Shown piece after piece: positions 7,450-17,084 of a stretch of DNA of 64,000 nucleotides (position 1 is its first letter; every line of letters begins with the position of its first letter). This DNA comes from Paenibacillus sp. KS-LC4 (GTDB lineage: Bacteria; Bacillota; Bacilli; Paenibacillales; Paenibacillaceae): NCBI RefSeq assembly GCF_036894955.1, contig NZ_CP145905.1, positions 5,312,001 through 5,376,000 on the forward strand, written 5' to 3'. The notes beneath the pieces are model-generated. The model saw only the letters and a list, made by a program, of their open reading frames with translations, was not told the origin of the DNA and ran no database searches. Both the position numbers and the translations under genes were made by a program.

Positions 7450-8919
7450 TTAACCGTTATATAGAGGAAAAAAGACCTTGAACGTCGTTCCCTCCTCGCT
7501 CGACCTAACCAGCACAAGCTCACCCTGCTGCGCCTCTGCCAGCTGCTTAACGAGCGATAGGCCGAGCCCCGTTCCTCCCGAAATACGGGAACGATCGCGG
7601 TTGACCGTATAGAAGGGCTCAAAAATTTTGTCATGAGCCTCCGCCGGGATGCCGATGCCCGTATCCCGCACCACCACATTAGCCCGATTTCCGTCCACAT
7701 GCAGCGCGACCACAATTTGCCCACCAGGGCGATTATATTTAATCGCATTATCAATTAAGTTGATGAATATTTGCATCAGGCTCTCCCGATCTGCCCAAAT
7801 AAGAGCAGGCTCCAGCTGCGTGTGCAGCATCAAATCAAATTTTGCCGCCTTGCCCTGCATGCGCGTGCACAAATCTAGCAGCAGCTCATCGAGCTTCAGC
7901 ACCTCTGCCTGCTGCTCAAATTCATATTTTTCCAGCGCCGCCAAATGCAGCACCTTCTCAACCAAATCGTACAGCCGCCCGGATTCCTTGCCCATGCTTT
8001 GAATGGCCTCATCAATGAGCCTCGGATCATCCCGGTACATATCCAGCAAATCCACATAAGCTCGAATCGACGTGAGCGGCGTCTTGAACTCATGGCTAAT
8101 ATTTCCAATAAATTGCTTCTGCTGCTGCTCCAATTGCTGGAGCTTCAGGATGGCGAGCGTAAGCTTGCGCTGCTCCTCCTTCATCTCCTCAATATGCCGT
8201 TCAATGGCGCTGCTCATAAAAAAAATATCCTGGCTTAAGTCGCCCAGCTCATCGCGCCTTCGTACGGGAATTTGCTGCAAGTACCGCCCTTCGCGAATGC
8301 TGCCTGCCGCACTTCTCAGCCGAGAAATGACAGCGGCTAGCCTATAAAAGTACCCGTAGCCCATGGCCGCCCCTGCCACCACGGCAATAATGCCCGCGGT
8401 TTGAAACAGCTCGCGGATTGTCTGGGCGAACTGATGGTCATTTTTCAACGAATAATGAAAGCTGACCACACCGAGCAACCCGTCCTCACCCTGCAAAGGT
8501 GCAAAATAGATCAAGGAATCTCCCGCCGTTTGATAGGCGATTTTGCCGTTAAGGGCGTATTGCAGCGTATCAGACAAATTTGTTCCTTTTTCTCCGCCAA
8601 TGGGAATGGAGCTGCCAGCTTCTTCGCCCTGCGTGTCATAGAGCGTCGTCTGCATGCCGCTGATCATAGAAATATAGAGAGCGAGCCGCTGCCCTCTTAA
8701 GGGCATGAAGGCTTCGCGCGCAAGCCGCGGCTCGCTAGTAGCGAAGCTTTGGCGAACGTATTGTGCCGCTACCTCGCTCTGCTTGGCCAGCAGCTTCTCG
8801 GTTCGCTCCTGCTGATCGCGCTCGATTCCGCTTTGCACCATCATGCTCAGTACGCTCACGGTGAGCGCCAGCAGCACAACCAGCACAATGCTCATCCGCA
8901 GCTTCAAGCTGATTCTCAT
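7450..8919 (-). CDS. Membrane sensor histidine kinase
   Basis: 489 residues. Two membrane helices (about 9-29 and 173-192) flank an extracellular sensor domain of about 140 residues; a HAMP linker follows (about 193-245). The HisKA H-box is FIGNISHEFKTPL with phospho-acceptor His276, and the HATPase_c domain shows N-box NLIDNAIKYN, G1 DTGIGIP and G2 GGTGLGLSLV. It should autophosphorylate and pass phosphate to the regulator encoded upstream. Its ATG overlaps the regulator's stop by four bases (ATGA), showing translational coupling. The stimulus is unknown. Confidence 0.92.
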   Translation of the reverse strand: MRISLKLRMSIVLVVLLALTVSVLSMMVQSGIERDQQERTEKLLAKQSEVAAQYVRQSFATSEPRLAREAFMPLRGQRLALYISMISGMQTTLYDTQGEEAGSSIPIGGEKGTNLSDTLQYALNGKIAYQTAGDSLIYFAPLQGEDGLLGVVSFHYSLKNDHQFAQTIRELFQTAGIIAVVAGAAMGYGYFYRLAAVISRLRSAAGSIREGRYLQQIPVRRRDELGDLSQDIFFMSSAIERHIEEMKEEQRKLTLAILKLQQLEQQQKQFIGNISHEFKTPLTSIRAYVDLLDMYRDDPRLIDEAIQSMGKESGRLYDLVEKVLHLAALEKYEFEQQAEVLKLDELLLDLCTRMQGKAAKFDLMLHTQLEPALIWADRESLMQIFINLIDNAIKYNRPGGQIVVALHVDGNRANVVVRDTGIGIPAEAHDKIFEPFYTVNRDRSRISGGTGLGLSLVKQLAEAQQGELVLVRSSEEGTTFKVFFPLYNG

Positions 8920-9665
8920 GACGGCTCACCGGATGGTCCCGGCTTATTCGCGTTCATCGACGCGCCTGCCCTTGAAGCTTTGTAGCCGATGCCATAGACG
9001 GTCTGGAGCAGCGTCTGGCTTGAATCGCCAAGCTTTTTGCGCAGCCGCTGGATATGAATGTCTACCGTGCGCGTCCCGCCCGCGTATTCCATATCCCAGA
9101 CCAGATCAAGCAGCTCCTCACGGGTATACACCCGTTCGGGATGTGATAGCAGCAGCGCTGCGAGATCGAATTCCTTCGGCGTCAGCTCAAGCGCAGCACC
9201 GCCTGCTGTAATGAGCCGCTGCTGCATATGCAAGCGAATGCTGCCCAGCTCATACACATCTGGCTCCTCCTCGCGTCCAGCCAGCTTCTGGGTACGGCGC
9301 ATCAGCGCCTTCGCTCTTGCGACAAGCTCGCGCAAATCAAACGGCTTCGTCATATAATCGTCGGCTCCCAGCTCAAGCCCCAGCACCTTGTCGACGATAT
9401 CATTTTTGACCGTGAGCAAAATAATGCCGACGCCATGACGATTTTCCAGCTTCCGGCATACTTCATAGCCGTTCATGCGCGGCATCATAACGTCCAAAAT
9501 AATAACATGCGGCTGGAAAACAGCGACCTTCTCCAGCGCCTCTTCCCCATCTCCAGCCGTCTCAACCAGATACCCCTCGCGTCTGAACGCGTATGCAACG
9601 GCGCTGACGATACTCGCTTCATCGTCTACGACCAATATTTTTTTATCCAGCATTTGACCTGTCAT
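8916..9665 (-). CDS. OmpR/PhoB-family response regulator
   Basis: 249 residues: an N-terminal receiver domain with acidic pocket DDE (14-16), phosphorylatable Asp58 in VIILDVMMPRMNGYE and the conserved Lys in TVKND, then a winged-helix DNA-binding domain (LTPKEFDLAALLL, RTVDIHIQRLRKKLG). It is the cognate partner of the downstream kinase, with overlapping genes. GGGGAG lies 9 bases before the ATG; an internal ATG at codon 5 is a less likely start. The targets are unknown; the lipoprotein gene downstream is a natural candidate. Confidence 0.93.
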   Translation of the reverse strand: MTGQMLDKKILVVDDEASIVSAVAYAFRREGYLVETAGDGEEALEKVAVFQPHVIILDVMMPRMNGYEVCRKLENRHGVGIILLTVKNDIVDKVLGLELGADDYMTKPFDLRELVARAKALMRRTQKLAGREEEPDVYELGSIRLHMQQRLITAGGAALELTPKEFDLAALLLSHPERVYTREELLDLVWDMEYAGGTRTVDIHIQRLRKKLGDSSQTLLQTVYGIGYKASRAGASMNANKPGPSGEPS

Positions 9666-9913
9666 GCGTCACCGCTCCCCCCGCGCCTGTCTAACCCATA
9701 TTACCCTTTAACATAAAGCATAATGCAGCTATACATCGCCAATATATCGAACTTGTTTCCAACTTGTAAACAACGCAGCTTCACGCGCTTAAAATAATGA
9801 AATAGTTGGGTTTAACAAATGGGTTTAGGGTAAGACCATTTAGCTCATCTTAACAGAATACGGATTTGCAGGGTTTGTCCCTGAACTTCATTATACATTT
9901 CGGGAGGGTTTCG

Positions 9914-10729
9914 ATGATGGCGAATGAACAAACGAAGACAGGCAGCGGCAGACTGGCAGGCAAGGCTGCCCTTATTACCGGAGCCGGCTCCGGTATCGGC
10001 CGTGCCGCGGCACTGCTGTTCGCCAAGGAAGGCGCCAGTCTGGCACTGCTTGATGTGAATAAGGACGGGCTCACCGCAGTCAAGCAGGAGGCAGAAGCTT
10101 ACGGCAGCACCTGTGCAACAGCCGTGACTGATATTTCAAGCGAGGAAGCGATCGAAGCGGCATACAAGGTCGCACTAGACAAGCTGGGCCAGCTCGACAT
10201 CGTTTATGCCAATGCCGGCATTAATGGCTCCATGGCTCCCATTGAGCTAATGAAGCTGGAGGATTGGAGCAAGACGATCAACATTAACTTGAACGGCACA
10301 TTTTTGACCGTGAAGCATGCTATTCCGGCGCTCAAGGAAAAGGGCGGCAGCATTTTGATTACGAGCTCCATTAATGGCAACCGCGTCTTCTCGAATATTG
10401 GATTCAGCGCATACAGCAGTACCAAGGCAGCACAGGTCGCATTCACGCAGATGGCGGCGCTGGAGCTGGCCAATTACCGCATTCGCGTTAATGCCATTTG
10501 TCCCGGCTCGATTAAGACGAATATTGATAAAAGCACGAAACGCTCGCCTTATTTGGAGGACGTACAAATTCCGGTCAACTTTCCTGAAGGCGATCAGCCG
10601 CTGGAGAAAGGCCCCGGCTCGCCCGAGCAGGTCGCCCAGCTTGCGCTGTTCCTCGGATCGGATGACTCGCATCATATTACAGGCACAACGGTTTACATTG
10701 ACGGAGCAGAATCCTTGCTCCACGGCTAG
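9914..10729 (+). CDS. Short-chain dehydrogenase/reductase
   Basis: About 271 residues of the classical SDR fold, an NAD(P)-dependent oxidoreductase acting on an unidentified alcohol or carbonyl. Visible: cofactor motif TGAGSGIG, NAG in YANAGI, catalytic Ser in ITSSIN, the YxxxK pair in AYSSTKAA, and the PG motif after the active site. An acidic residue (LLDVNK) at the end of beta-2 suggests NAD preference. I chose the ATG at 9914 because GGGAGGG precedes it by about 6 bases; the open frame extends further upstream without a ribosome site. It is 40 bp upstream of, and probably co-transcribed with, the neopullulanase-like gene. Confidence 0.85.
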   Translation: MMANEQTKTGSGRLAGKAALITGAGSGIGRAAALLFAKEGASLALLDVNKDGLTAVKQEAEAYGSTCATAVTDISSEEAIEAAYKVALDKLGQLDIVYANAGINGSMAPIELMKLEDWSKTININLNGTFLTVKHAIPALKEKGGSILITSSINGNRVFSNIGFSAYSSTKAAQVAFTQMAALELANYRIRVNAICPGSIKTNIDKSTKRSPYLEDVQIPVNFPEGDQPLEKGPGSPEQVAQLALFLGSDDSHHITGTTVYIDGAESLLHG

Positions 10730-10769
10730 TTTGGCCAACCGCTTGATAGGAGAGGAGAAACGACTATTT

Positions 10770-12515
10770 ATGCTAAGAGAAGCCATTCACCATACCCCAA
10801 GCCACAAGTGGGCCTACGCCTATGATCTAAGCACATATCACATTCGGCTGCGCACGCGAAAAAATGATGTGGAGGACGTCGTCATGGTCGCCGGAGACAA
10901 ATACGACTGGAACGGCAACCTTCAAGAAATTGTTATGGAAAAAATCGCCTCCGATCAGCTGTTTGATTATTGGGAGGGCGTTATCATTCCGAAATACAAA
11001 CGCTTCTCCTACGGCTTCCGCCTGCATGCTGGCACCGAAACCATGTGGAAAATCGAGACCGGATTTTATGCGCAGCAGCCGACGCCTCCGGGCGGCTATT
11101 TTGAGGTGCCCTACATTCATGAGATCGACTTATTCGACGCGCCAGACTGGGCGAAAAATGCGGTGTTTTATCAAATCATGGTGGACCGCTTCAATAACGG
11201 CAACAAGGAGAACGACCATGATTATGTCAGGCCATGGGGTGAAACGCCAGATATTCATTCACATTTTGGCGGCGACATGCAGGGGATATTAGATAAGCTG
11301 GATTACATTAGCGATCTGGGCGTAAATGCCATTTATTTGACGCCATTATTCACCTCGCCCTCCAACCATAAATATGATACGGTCGATTATCATACGATTG
11401 ATCCGCAGTTTGGCGATCTTGAGCTGCTTAAGAAGCTGGTTAACGCGTGCCATAAGCGCAGCATTCGCGTTGTGCTCGATGCGGTGTTCAATCATGTAAG
11501 CGAGCAGTTCCCCCATTTTCAGGATGTGCTGCAACACGGAGAAAAGTCCAAATACAAGGACTGGTTCCATCTGAATCATTTTCCGGTAGCTGTTCAGGAT
11601 GGCAAGGCGAACTATGATACGTTCGGCTTTTATGGCAACATGCCCAAGCTTAACACCGCCAATCCTGAAGTGAAAAAATATTTGCTCGACGTCGCTGTTC
11701 ACTGGATCCGCGAGGCGGACATTGACGGCTGGCGGCTCGATGTCGCCGACGAAATCGACCATCATTTCTGGCGGGAGTTTCGCGGCGCAGTCAAGGCCGT
11801 GAAGCACGACACCTACATTATCGGCGAGGTGTGGGGAGATGCGCTGCGCTGGCTGCAAGGCGACCAATTCGATTCGTCGATGAACTATCCCTTTACGAAC
11901 AGCGTGCTTGATTTTTTCTCAAGCAGCGGCAGACATGCAGCGGATTTTGCCGAGGAGGTCAACCGGCTGCTCATTCGTTATCCGCAGCAGACGAACGAAG
12001 CGCTGCTCAACCTGCTGTCGAGCCATGATATTCCGCGCTCCTTGACCAGAATGGGCGGCGATAAACGGCGGGCGAAGCTGGCAGCCGTGTTTATGATGAC
12101 GTCGATGGGCGTACCTTGCATTTTCTATGGCGATGAGGTTGGTCTGCAAGGCGGCAGCGACCCGGATTGCCGCAAATGCATGGAGTGGGACGAGGCCAAG
12201 CAGGATCGGGATTTGCATGATTTTTATCGAATCATCATTTCGCTCCGCAAAAAGCATGAGGCGCTGCGCTGCGGCCGCTTCCGCTTCTTGCAGGCGAGCA
12301 GCGATAACGGCACCTTCGTCTATGAACGGATGAACAATAAGCAGCATTTCACGATTTGGATGAACAATACAGAGGAGGATGTATTTCTCGCCCACCCGAT
12401 GCTGGCTGGCGGTTGGCGTGATGCTCTTACTGAGGAGGAAGTGGCAACATTCGAGAACCAGCTTCGCATTGAGCTTGAGCCGATGGGCTACCGAATCCTG
12501 TACCGTGATATTTAG
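10770..12515 (+). CDS. GH13 neopullulanase/cyclomaltodextrinase-type enzyme
   Basis: 581 residues, the usual size for GH13 subfamily 20 enzymes (neopullulanase, maltogenic amylase, cyclomaltodextrinase), which hydrolyse maltodextrins, cyclodextrins or pullulan. There is an N-terminal beta-sandwich (about 1-125) and then a TIM barrel with conserved region I DAVFNH, region II GWRLDVADE (nucleophile Asp324), region III IIGEVWG (acid/base Glu353) and region IV SSHD (Asp420). There is no signal peptide, so it is cytoplasmic and fits breakdown of imported or glycogen-derived dextrins beside the glg genes. The ATG at 10770 follows AGGAGAGGAG; the longer open frame upstream overlaps the SDR and is not used. 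Confidence 0.9.
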   Translation: MLREAIHHTPSHKWAYAYDLSTYHIRLRTRKNDVEDVVMVAGDKYDWNGNLQEIVMEKIASDQLFDYWEGVIIPKYKRFSYGFRLHAGTETMWKIETGFYAQQPTPPGGYFEVPYIHEIDLFDAPDWAKNAVFYQIMVDRFNNGNKENDHDYVRPWGETPDIHSHFGGDMQGILDKLDYISDLGVNAIYLTPLFTSPSNHKYDTVDYHTIDPQFGDLELLKKLVNACHKRSIRVVLDAVFNHVSEQFPHFQDVLQHGEKSKYKDWFHLNHFPVAVQDGKANYDTFGFYGNMPKLNTANPEVKKYLLDVAVHWIREADIDGWRLDVADEIDHHFWREFRGAVKAVKHDTYIIGEVWGDALRWLQGDQFDSSMNYPFTNSVLDFFSSSGRHAADFAEEVNRLLIRYPQQTNEALLNLLSSHDIPRSLTRMGGDKRRAKLAAVFMMTSMGVPCIFYGDEVGLQGGSDPDCRKCMEWDEAKQDRDLHDFYRIIISLRKKHEALRCGRFRFLQASSDNGTFVYERMNNKQHFTIWMNNTEEDVFLAHPMLAGGWRDALTEEEVATFENQLRIELEPMGYRILYRDI

Positions 12516-12523
12516 CTGGAGCT

Positions 12524-12572
12524 AATAAGGAGTGACATGCTTCTCAAATTTGAGAGCGTGTCACTCCTTATT
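12524..12572 (+). terminator. Intrinsic terminator after the GH13 gene
   Basis: The 14-bp arms AATAAGGAGTGACA/TGTCACTCCTTATT enclose a second internal stem (TCTCAAATTTGAGA) and are followed by TTATTTTATTT. It begins 9 bases after the stop codon. Confidence 0.85.
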
Positions 12573-12630
12573 TATTTTATTTGGACTATATGAATATATG
12601 AATATATCAATATTTTAATACGCAACACAT

Positions 12631-12659
12631 TTGACTAAAAATAGTTTATATGGTATTTT
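12631..12659 (+). promoter_or_regulatory. Likely promoter of the PPC-like secreted protein gene
   Basis: TTGACT (12631-12636) and TATTTT (12654-12659) have 17-bp spacing. The surrounding DNA is very AT-rich, so a chance match is possible. Confidence 0.4.
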
Positions 12660-12714
12660 TTAGGCAAGGATGCTGGCCGGCTCTGAATAGATACTTTCCT
12701 TCAAGGAGGTAGTT

Positions 12715-13167
12715 ATGTTAAAAAAGTTTCTAAAGACATCACTATTAACTATTGCCCTCACGCTAACTGTTTCATCTGCCGTTTCCGCAATGCCAATTGA
12801 CCAAGACATTACGGAGCCTAATAACAATACCCCTCTTACAACCTATCAGTACTCACAGAACGTTTTTACATCTTGGATTCAATCCTCAACTGATGCAGAC
12901 TTCTGGAATTTTATATCGCCTAAAACCGGTCTTCAGGAGATTTGGCTGCTGCCTCCTGCCGGAACTACGTATTTATTTGCCGTTTATGATTACCCGGGCG
13001 GAACACCTTTAGCATTTACTTATGCAAATTCAGCCAACGGAATTTCATCTTTATATGTTAATTTACAAACAGGTAAAAAGTATACTGTACTTGTAATGTC
13101 TCTGAATGGAACTTATGACGAAAATAACCCTTATTATATTGGTCACCCATTGCTGTTCCCTTTCTAA
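12715..13167 (+). CDS. Small secreted protein with PPC-like domain
   Basis: 150 residues with a strong signal peptide (LLTIALTLTVSSAVSA, likely cut after SAVSA). The mature part resembles the bacterial pre-peptidase C-terminal (PPC) beta-sandwich: EPNNNTPLTT near its start, then a turn and DADFWNF, the usual EPNN...D.D...F signature, and the late strand motif KKYTVLV. PPC domains normally flank secreted proteases or bind substrates; here the domain stands alone. CAAGGAGGTAG precedes the ATG. The function is not known; autonomous PPC proteins are seen in spore-formers. Confidence 0.7.
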   Translation: MLKKFLKTSLLTIALTLTVSSAVSAMPIDQDITEPNNNTPLTTYQYSQNVFTSWIQSSTDADFWNFISPKTGLQEIWLLPPAGTTYLFAVYDYPGGTPLAFTYANSANGISSLYVNLQTGKKYTVLVMSLNGTYDENNPYYIGHPLLFPF

Positions 13168-13529
13168 ACCGCTGATTTAAGCAAAAACAAGCCAATGCCT
13201 TCATAAAGTATAACCTTTGTAAAGGACATTTTGAGAAAAACGAGGCAAGTTGTTAAAGCTGCTGTCTGTAATTCACAGGCGGCAGCTTTTTTAATTGGTA
13301 TTGCCTGTTCAGTTCGATTTCCATATAAACAAAATACCCTATGAGATGGGCTTTTTCGAAGCGTCCAGCTTATAGGGTATTATCAGGATTTACTGACGGC
13401 CTTTCCATTTCTGCTTAAGCTTAATCGTTAAAGGATAATTCGTCTCATAGTCAAAATCATCTGCGGCAATAGCCGGATTTTCATCATAGCCCGATCCGTA
13501 AAACAAGAGCTCATACTGATCGCGCCAAC
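13168..13529. other. Intergenic stretch with two hairpins and a short orphan frame
   Basis: A hairpin AAAGCTGC...GCAGCTTT with a T-run (13255-13293) is a good terminator for the PPC-like gene. A second inverted repeat, AATACCCTAT (13333) / ATAGGGTATT (13372), follows. On the minus strand 13396-13529 is an open frame without a start codon, abutting the glgA stop (its translation ends LKQKWKGRQ); it may be a remnant or chance. Nothing else was identified. Confidence 0.45.
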
Positions 13530-14960
13530 TTATTGACTCAGCTCTTCATAAAGGGTCATGTATTGCTTGGCCGACGCTCCCCAGCTGTAATCGCCGGCAA
13601 AGGCGGCTTTCGTCAGCTTGCTTCGATGAGAATCATTCCACCAAATATGAATGGCATAGCGAATCGTATTCAGCATATCTCGACTATTATAATTGGCGAA
13701 GGAGAAGCCGTTGCCTTCTCCCGTCCATTCATTGTAGCTGTGAACGGTGTCCTTCAGCCCGCCAACCTCGCGAACGATAGGCAAGCTGCCGTAACGCAGC
13801 GCCAGAAGCTGGCTGATACCGCATGGCTCGAATAGCGACGGCATGAGGAACATATCGGATGCGGCATATATACGGCGAGCTACGCCATCATCAAAGCCGA
13901 TCCATGAAACCATTTTGTTAGGATAACGATGCTGAGCGGCGCGGAAAGCGTGCTCAAGCTCGGGCTCACCTGTGCCAAGCAGCACGAGCTGAATATCCTC
14001 TGTTTGCAGCAGCTCGTCCAGCACCTCCAGCACAAGCGGCAGCCCTTTCTGATCCACAAGCCTGCCGACCATGCCGATGAGGGGAATCGCATCGTTGATC
14101 GGCAGTCCAAGCTCCTGTTGGAGTGCCGTTTTGTTTTGCTTTTTCAGCTTGAGGCTGTCCTTGTATGGGAATGGAATGCACGGATCGGTCTCCGGGTTAT
14201 AGCTGCGCGCATCAATGCCGTTAACAATACCAAGGAGCCGCTCGCCTTTCGCTCGCAGCGTGCCATCCATGCCGTAGCCAAATTCAGCTGTGCGGATTTC
14301 ATTGGCATAGGTCGGGCTAACTGTCGTTACCCGGTCAGCAAGCTGAATGCCCGCCTTCATAAAGCTAACCAAGCCATGATATTCGACTCCGTCCGGTGTG
14401 AACATCTCATTTTGCAGGCCCAGCCAATCGCCCAGCGCATGATGAGAATAGTTGCCCTGGTATTGCAAATTATGAATGGTGAATACTGTCTTCACGCGAG
14501 AATATTCCGGCCGATGCCAATAATGATGCTTGAGCAAAGCAGGAATCATGCCCGTATGCCAATCATGGCAATGCAGCACATCCGGGATGAAGCCCATCAC
14601 TGGCAGCGCATCTAGCACCGCCCGGCAGAAAAAAGCATAGCGCTCGCCGTCATCCCCATAGCCATAAGCCGAGCCTCTACGGAAATAATGCTCATTGTCG
14701 ATAAAATAATAAACGACGCCTTCATGGACAAGCTCCTTAATGCCGCAGTATACATGGCGCCAGCCTACCGATACATAGATGAATCCAAGCTCCTTCATCT
14801 GTGCCCGATATACGTCCTTCACCGACGCGTAAAGCGGCATAATGACTCGCACATCCGCGCCCTTCTCATTCAATGCTTCCGGCAGAGAGCCTGCTACATC
14901 AGCAAGGCCGCCCGTCTTCATAAATGGCACGCATTCCGCTGCCGCAAACAATACGTTCAT
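13530..14960 (-). CDS. glgA: Glycogen synthase
   Basis: 476 residues, GT5 family. It transfers glucose from ADP-glucose to the non-reducing end of growing alpha-1,4-glucan in the cytoplasm. The N-terminal ADP-glucose motif KTGGL is at residues 15-19, with HCHDWHT and FTIHNLQYQG in the N-domain and EPCGISQLLALRYG in the C-domain. The start at 14960 (MNVLFAAAE) is preferred because AGGGG lies 8 bases upstream; in-frame ATGs further upstream have no site. It lies 46 bp downstream of glgB on the same strand and so probably shares a transcript, divergent from glgC. Confidence 0.95.
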   Translation of the reverse strand: MNVLFAAAECVPFMKTGGLADVAGSLPEALNEKGADVRVIMPLYASVKDVYRAQMKELGFIYVSVGWRHVYCGIKELVHEGVVYYFIDNEHYFRRGSAYGYGDDGERYAFFCRAVLDALPVMGFIPDVLHCHDWHTGMIPALLKHHYWHRPEYSRVKTVFTIHNLQYQGNYSHHALGDWLGLQNEMFTPDGVEYHGLVSFMKAGIQLADRVTTVSPTYANEIRTAEFGYGMDGTLRAKGERLLGIVNGIDARSYNPETDPCIPFPYKDSLKLKKQNKTALQQELGLPINDAIPLIGMVGRLVDQKGLPLVLEVLDELLQTEDIQLVLLGTGEPELEHAFRAAQHRYPNKMVSWIGFDDGVARRIYAASDMFLMPSLFEPCGISQLLALRYGSLPIVREVGGLKDTVHSYNEWTGEGNGFSFANYNSRDMLNTIRYAIHIWWNDSHRSKLTKAAFAGDYSWGASAKQYMTLYEELSQ

Positions 14961-15006
14961 GCTTTTCATCCCCTGCTCTTTGGATTCGTAATGCTGCAAT
15001 GCCGCT

Positions 15007-16923
15007 CTAACGGGAACGCTTCACCTTTACCCGCCGCAAAATGAGGATAGATAACGGCGGCAGCGGCAACTCTACGCTGTTTTTCTTATCATGCCAGTTG
15101 ATACGCTGGGATGCAATAGATCCACCCTCCCGCAGCAGCTCCGCTTGATAGCCCGACCCGCCATATGCAGGCTCGTCACTGTTCAGCACGATCTCATATT
15201 CGCCTGCGCTTGGTACGCCAATACGATAAACGGGATGGGCGTAATCGGTAAAATTGCACAGCATGATAAGCGCTTCACCCTTGTGGCTTGCTAATCTGCG
15301 ATAAGAAAGGACGCTTTGCAGGTGATCCTCGTGCTCAATCCATTCGAAGCCCTTGTAATCATGGTCCAGCTTCCATAGCGCTTTCTCCTGAGCATACAGC
15401 TGATTCAGCCTGCGAGTATAAGCCTGCATCCGCCAATGAGGCTCATAATCCAGCAGCAGCCAGTCAAGCTCCGCATCGTCCTTCCACTCGATGAACTGGG
15501 CAAATTCGCCGCCCATGAACAGCAGCTTTTTGCCCGGATGAGTCATCATATAACCGTAGAACAGCCGTAGTCCGGCGAATTTTTGCTCGTAGCTGCCGGG
15601 CATTTTGTTCAGCAGCGATTTTTTCCCATGCACGACCTCATCATGAGACAGCGGCAACGCATGATTGTCCTGCCATGCATACCAGATCGGAAAGGTCAGC
15701 AAATTATGGTGATTTTTCCGTTCGAAGAAATGCTGCTTCGCATAGCTTAGCGTGTCATTCATCCAGCCCATGTTCCACTTATAGTTAAAACCAAGCCCGC
15801 CTTCATCAACCGCCTTCGTAACGCCGGGATAAGCATGCGATTCCTCGGCCATCATAAGGGCATGCGGGTAATATTGAAAAACGGTCTTATTCAGCTGGCG
15901 CAAAAAAGCGATGCCTTCCAGATGCTCCTTGCCGCCGAATGCATTCGGACGCCACTGGCCTGGCTTTTTATCAAAATCATGATACAAAATGCTGGTAACC
16001 GCATCCACGCGCAAGCCATCAATATGAAACAGGTCGAACCAAAACAATGCATTTGAAATTAAAAAACTGCAAACCTCCGGCTTTCCGTAATCAAAGGCGA
16101 GCGTTCCCCAGCCGGGCTTCTCGGCAATGAGCGGGTCCTCATTTTCAAACAAAGCCGAGCCGTCAAAGCGGCGTAAGCCATGCGCATCCTTGGCAAAATG
16201 CCCTGGCACCCAGTCGAGAATGACACCAATTCCCCTTTGATGGCACTGATCTACCAGCTTCATTAATTGCTGTGGTTCACCGTAGCGACTAGTTGCGGCA
16301 TAATAGCCAGTTGGCTGGTAGCCCCATGATTTATCGTATGGATGCTCGGTTAACGGCAGCAGCTCCAGATGGGTGTAGCCCATGTCCGCTACATAATCGA
16401 CCAATTGATCAGCCAGCTCGCTATAGGAAAGCAGCGTATCATCCTTATGCCTGCGCCAGCTGCCAAGATGCACCTCGTAAATGTTCATTGGACGGGCATA
16501 CGGTGTTTTTTTTCCGCGCATCCACGCCTCATCCTGCCATGCATAGCCGCCGAGCGACCAGACGCGGGATGCCGTTTGCGGCCTTACCTCGGCATATACC
16601 GCATAAGGATCGGCTTTGAGCAGCCTCTCACCATTTTGGGTAACAATTTCATATTTATACAAAGCGCCCTTCGGCATATTCGGGAAGAAGCCCGTCCAGA
16701 TGCCGGACCTGTTAAGCCGGGTTAGCGGCTCATTGCCGCCGTGCCACCCGTTAAAATCCGTCGCCAGACGAACCTCCCGCGCTTCCGGTGCCCAGACGTT
16801 AAAGCGAGTGCCTTCGATTCCATGCTCGATTGCTTGATGAGCGCCCATTTTGCGGTAGCTATGAGCCCATGTTCCTTCATGAAACAGAAAAATTTCTTCT
16901 TCGGACAATGTGGAGATTTCCAT
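15007..16923 (-). CDS. glgB: 1,4-alpha-glucan branching enzyme
   Basis: 638 residues, GH13 branching enzyme that introduces alpha-1,6 branches into glycogen. It has an N-terminal CBM48-type domain (FNVWAPEAREVRLATDFNGW), then the catalytic barrel with DGLRVDAV (nucleophile Asp307), MAEESHAYPGVTK (acid Glu360) and LSHDEVVHGK, and a C-terminal beta-domain. The start MEISTLSEEE has GGGTG 8 bases upstream; the frame is open to 17016 but without a better site. It is the first gene of glgB-glgA; glgC starts 161 bp away on the other strand, so the spacer probably holds both promoters. Confidence 0.95.
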   Translation of the reverse strand: MEISTLSEEEIFLFHEGTWAHSYRKMGAHQAIEHGIEGTRFNVWAPEAREVRLATDFNGWHGGNEPLTRLNRSGIWTGFFPNMPKGALYKYEIVTQNGERLLKADPYAVYAEVRPQTASRVWSLGGYAWQDEAWMRGKKTPYARPMNIYEVHLGSWRRHKDDTLLSYSELADQLVDYVADMGYTHLELLPLTEHPYDKSWGYQPTGYYAATSRYGEPQQLMKLVDQCHQRGIGVILDWVPGHFAKDAHGLRRFDGSALFENEDPLIAEKPGWGTLAFDYGKPEVCSFLISNALFWFDLFHIDGLRVDAVTSILYHDFDKKPGQWRPNAFGGKEHLEGIAFLRQLNKTVFQYYPHALMMAEESHAYPGVTKAVDEGGLGFNYKWNMGWMNDTLSYAKQHFFERKNHHNLLTFPIWYAWQDNHALPLSHDEVVHGKKSLLNKMPGSYEQKFAGLRLFYGYMMTHPGKKLLFMGGEFAQFIEWKDDAELDWLLLDYEPHWRMQAYTRRLNQLYAQEKALWKLDHDYKGFEWIEHEDHLQSVLSYRRLASHKGEALIMLCNFTDYAHPVYRIGVPSAGEYEIVLNSDEPAYGGSGYQAELLREGGSIASQRINWHDKKNSVELPLPPLSILILRRVKVKRSR

Positions 16924-17084
16924 CCATTTCACCCGCTTTATGTTCGCAATGAACGTATAGTAAAGCACACGAAAGCTAATATTAATCTTAAAATTGGTTT
17001 GACTCCATCGTTTCAAGCGCCCTTCAGTCGTTTAAAAAAACCTTACAACAACCCGTCTCGGACGGCCTGGAGGGAAAAAGCCTA

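Noticed and set aside
10374..10769. N-terminal extension of the GH13 protein to 713 residues
   Set aside because: It overlaps the SDR gene in another frame and has Arg-rich shadow composition; a good ribosome site supports the start at 10770.
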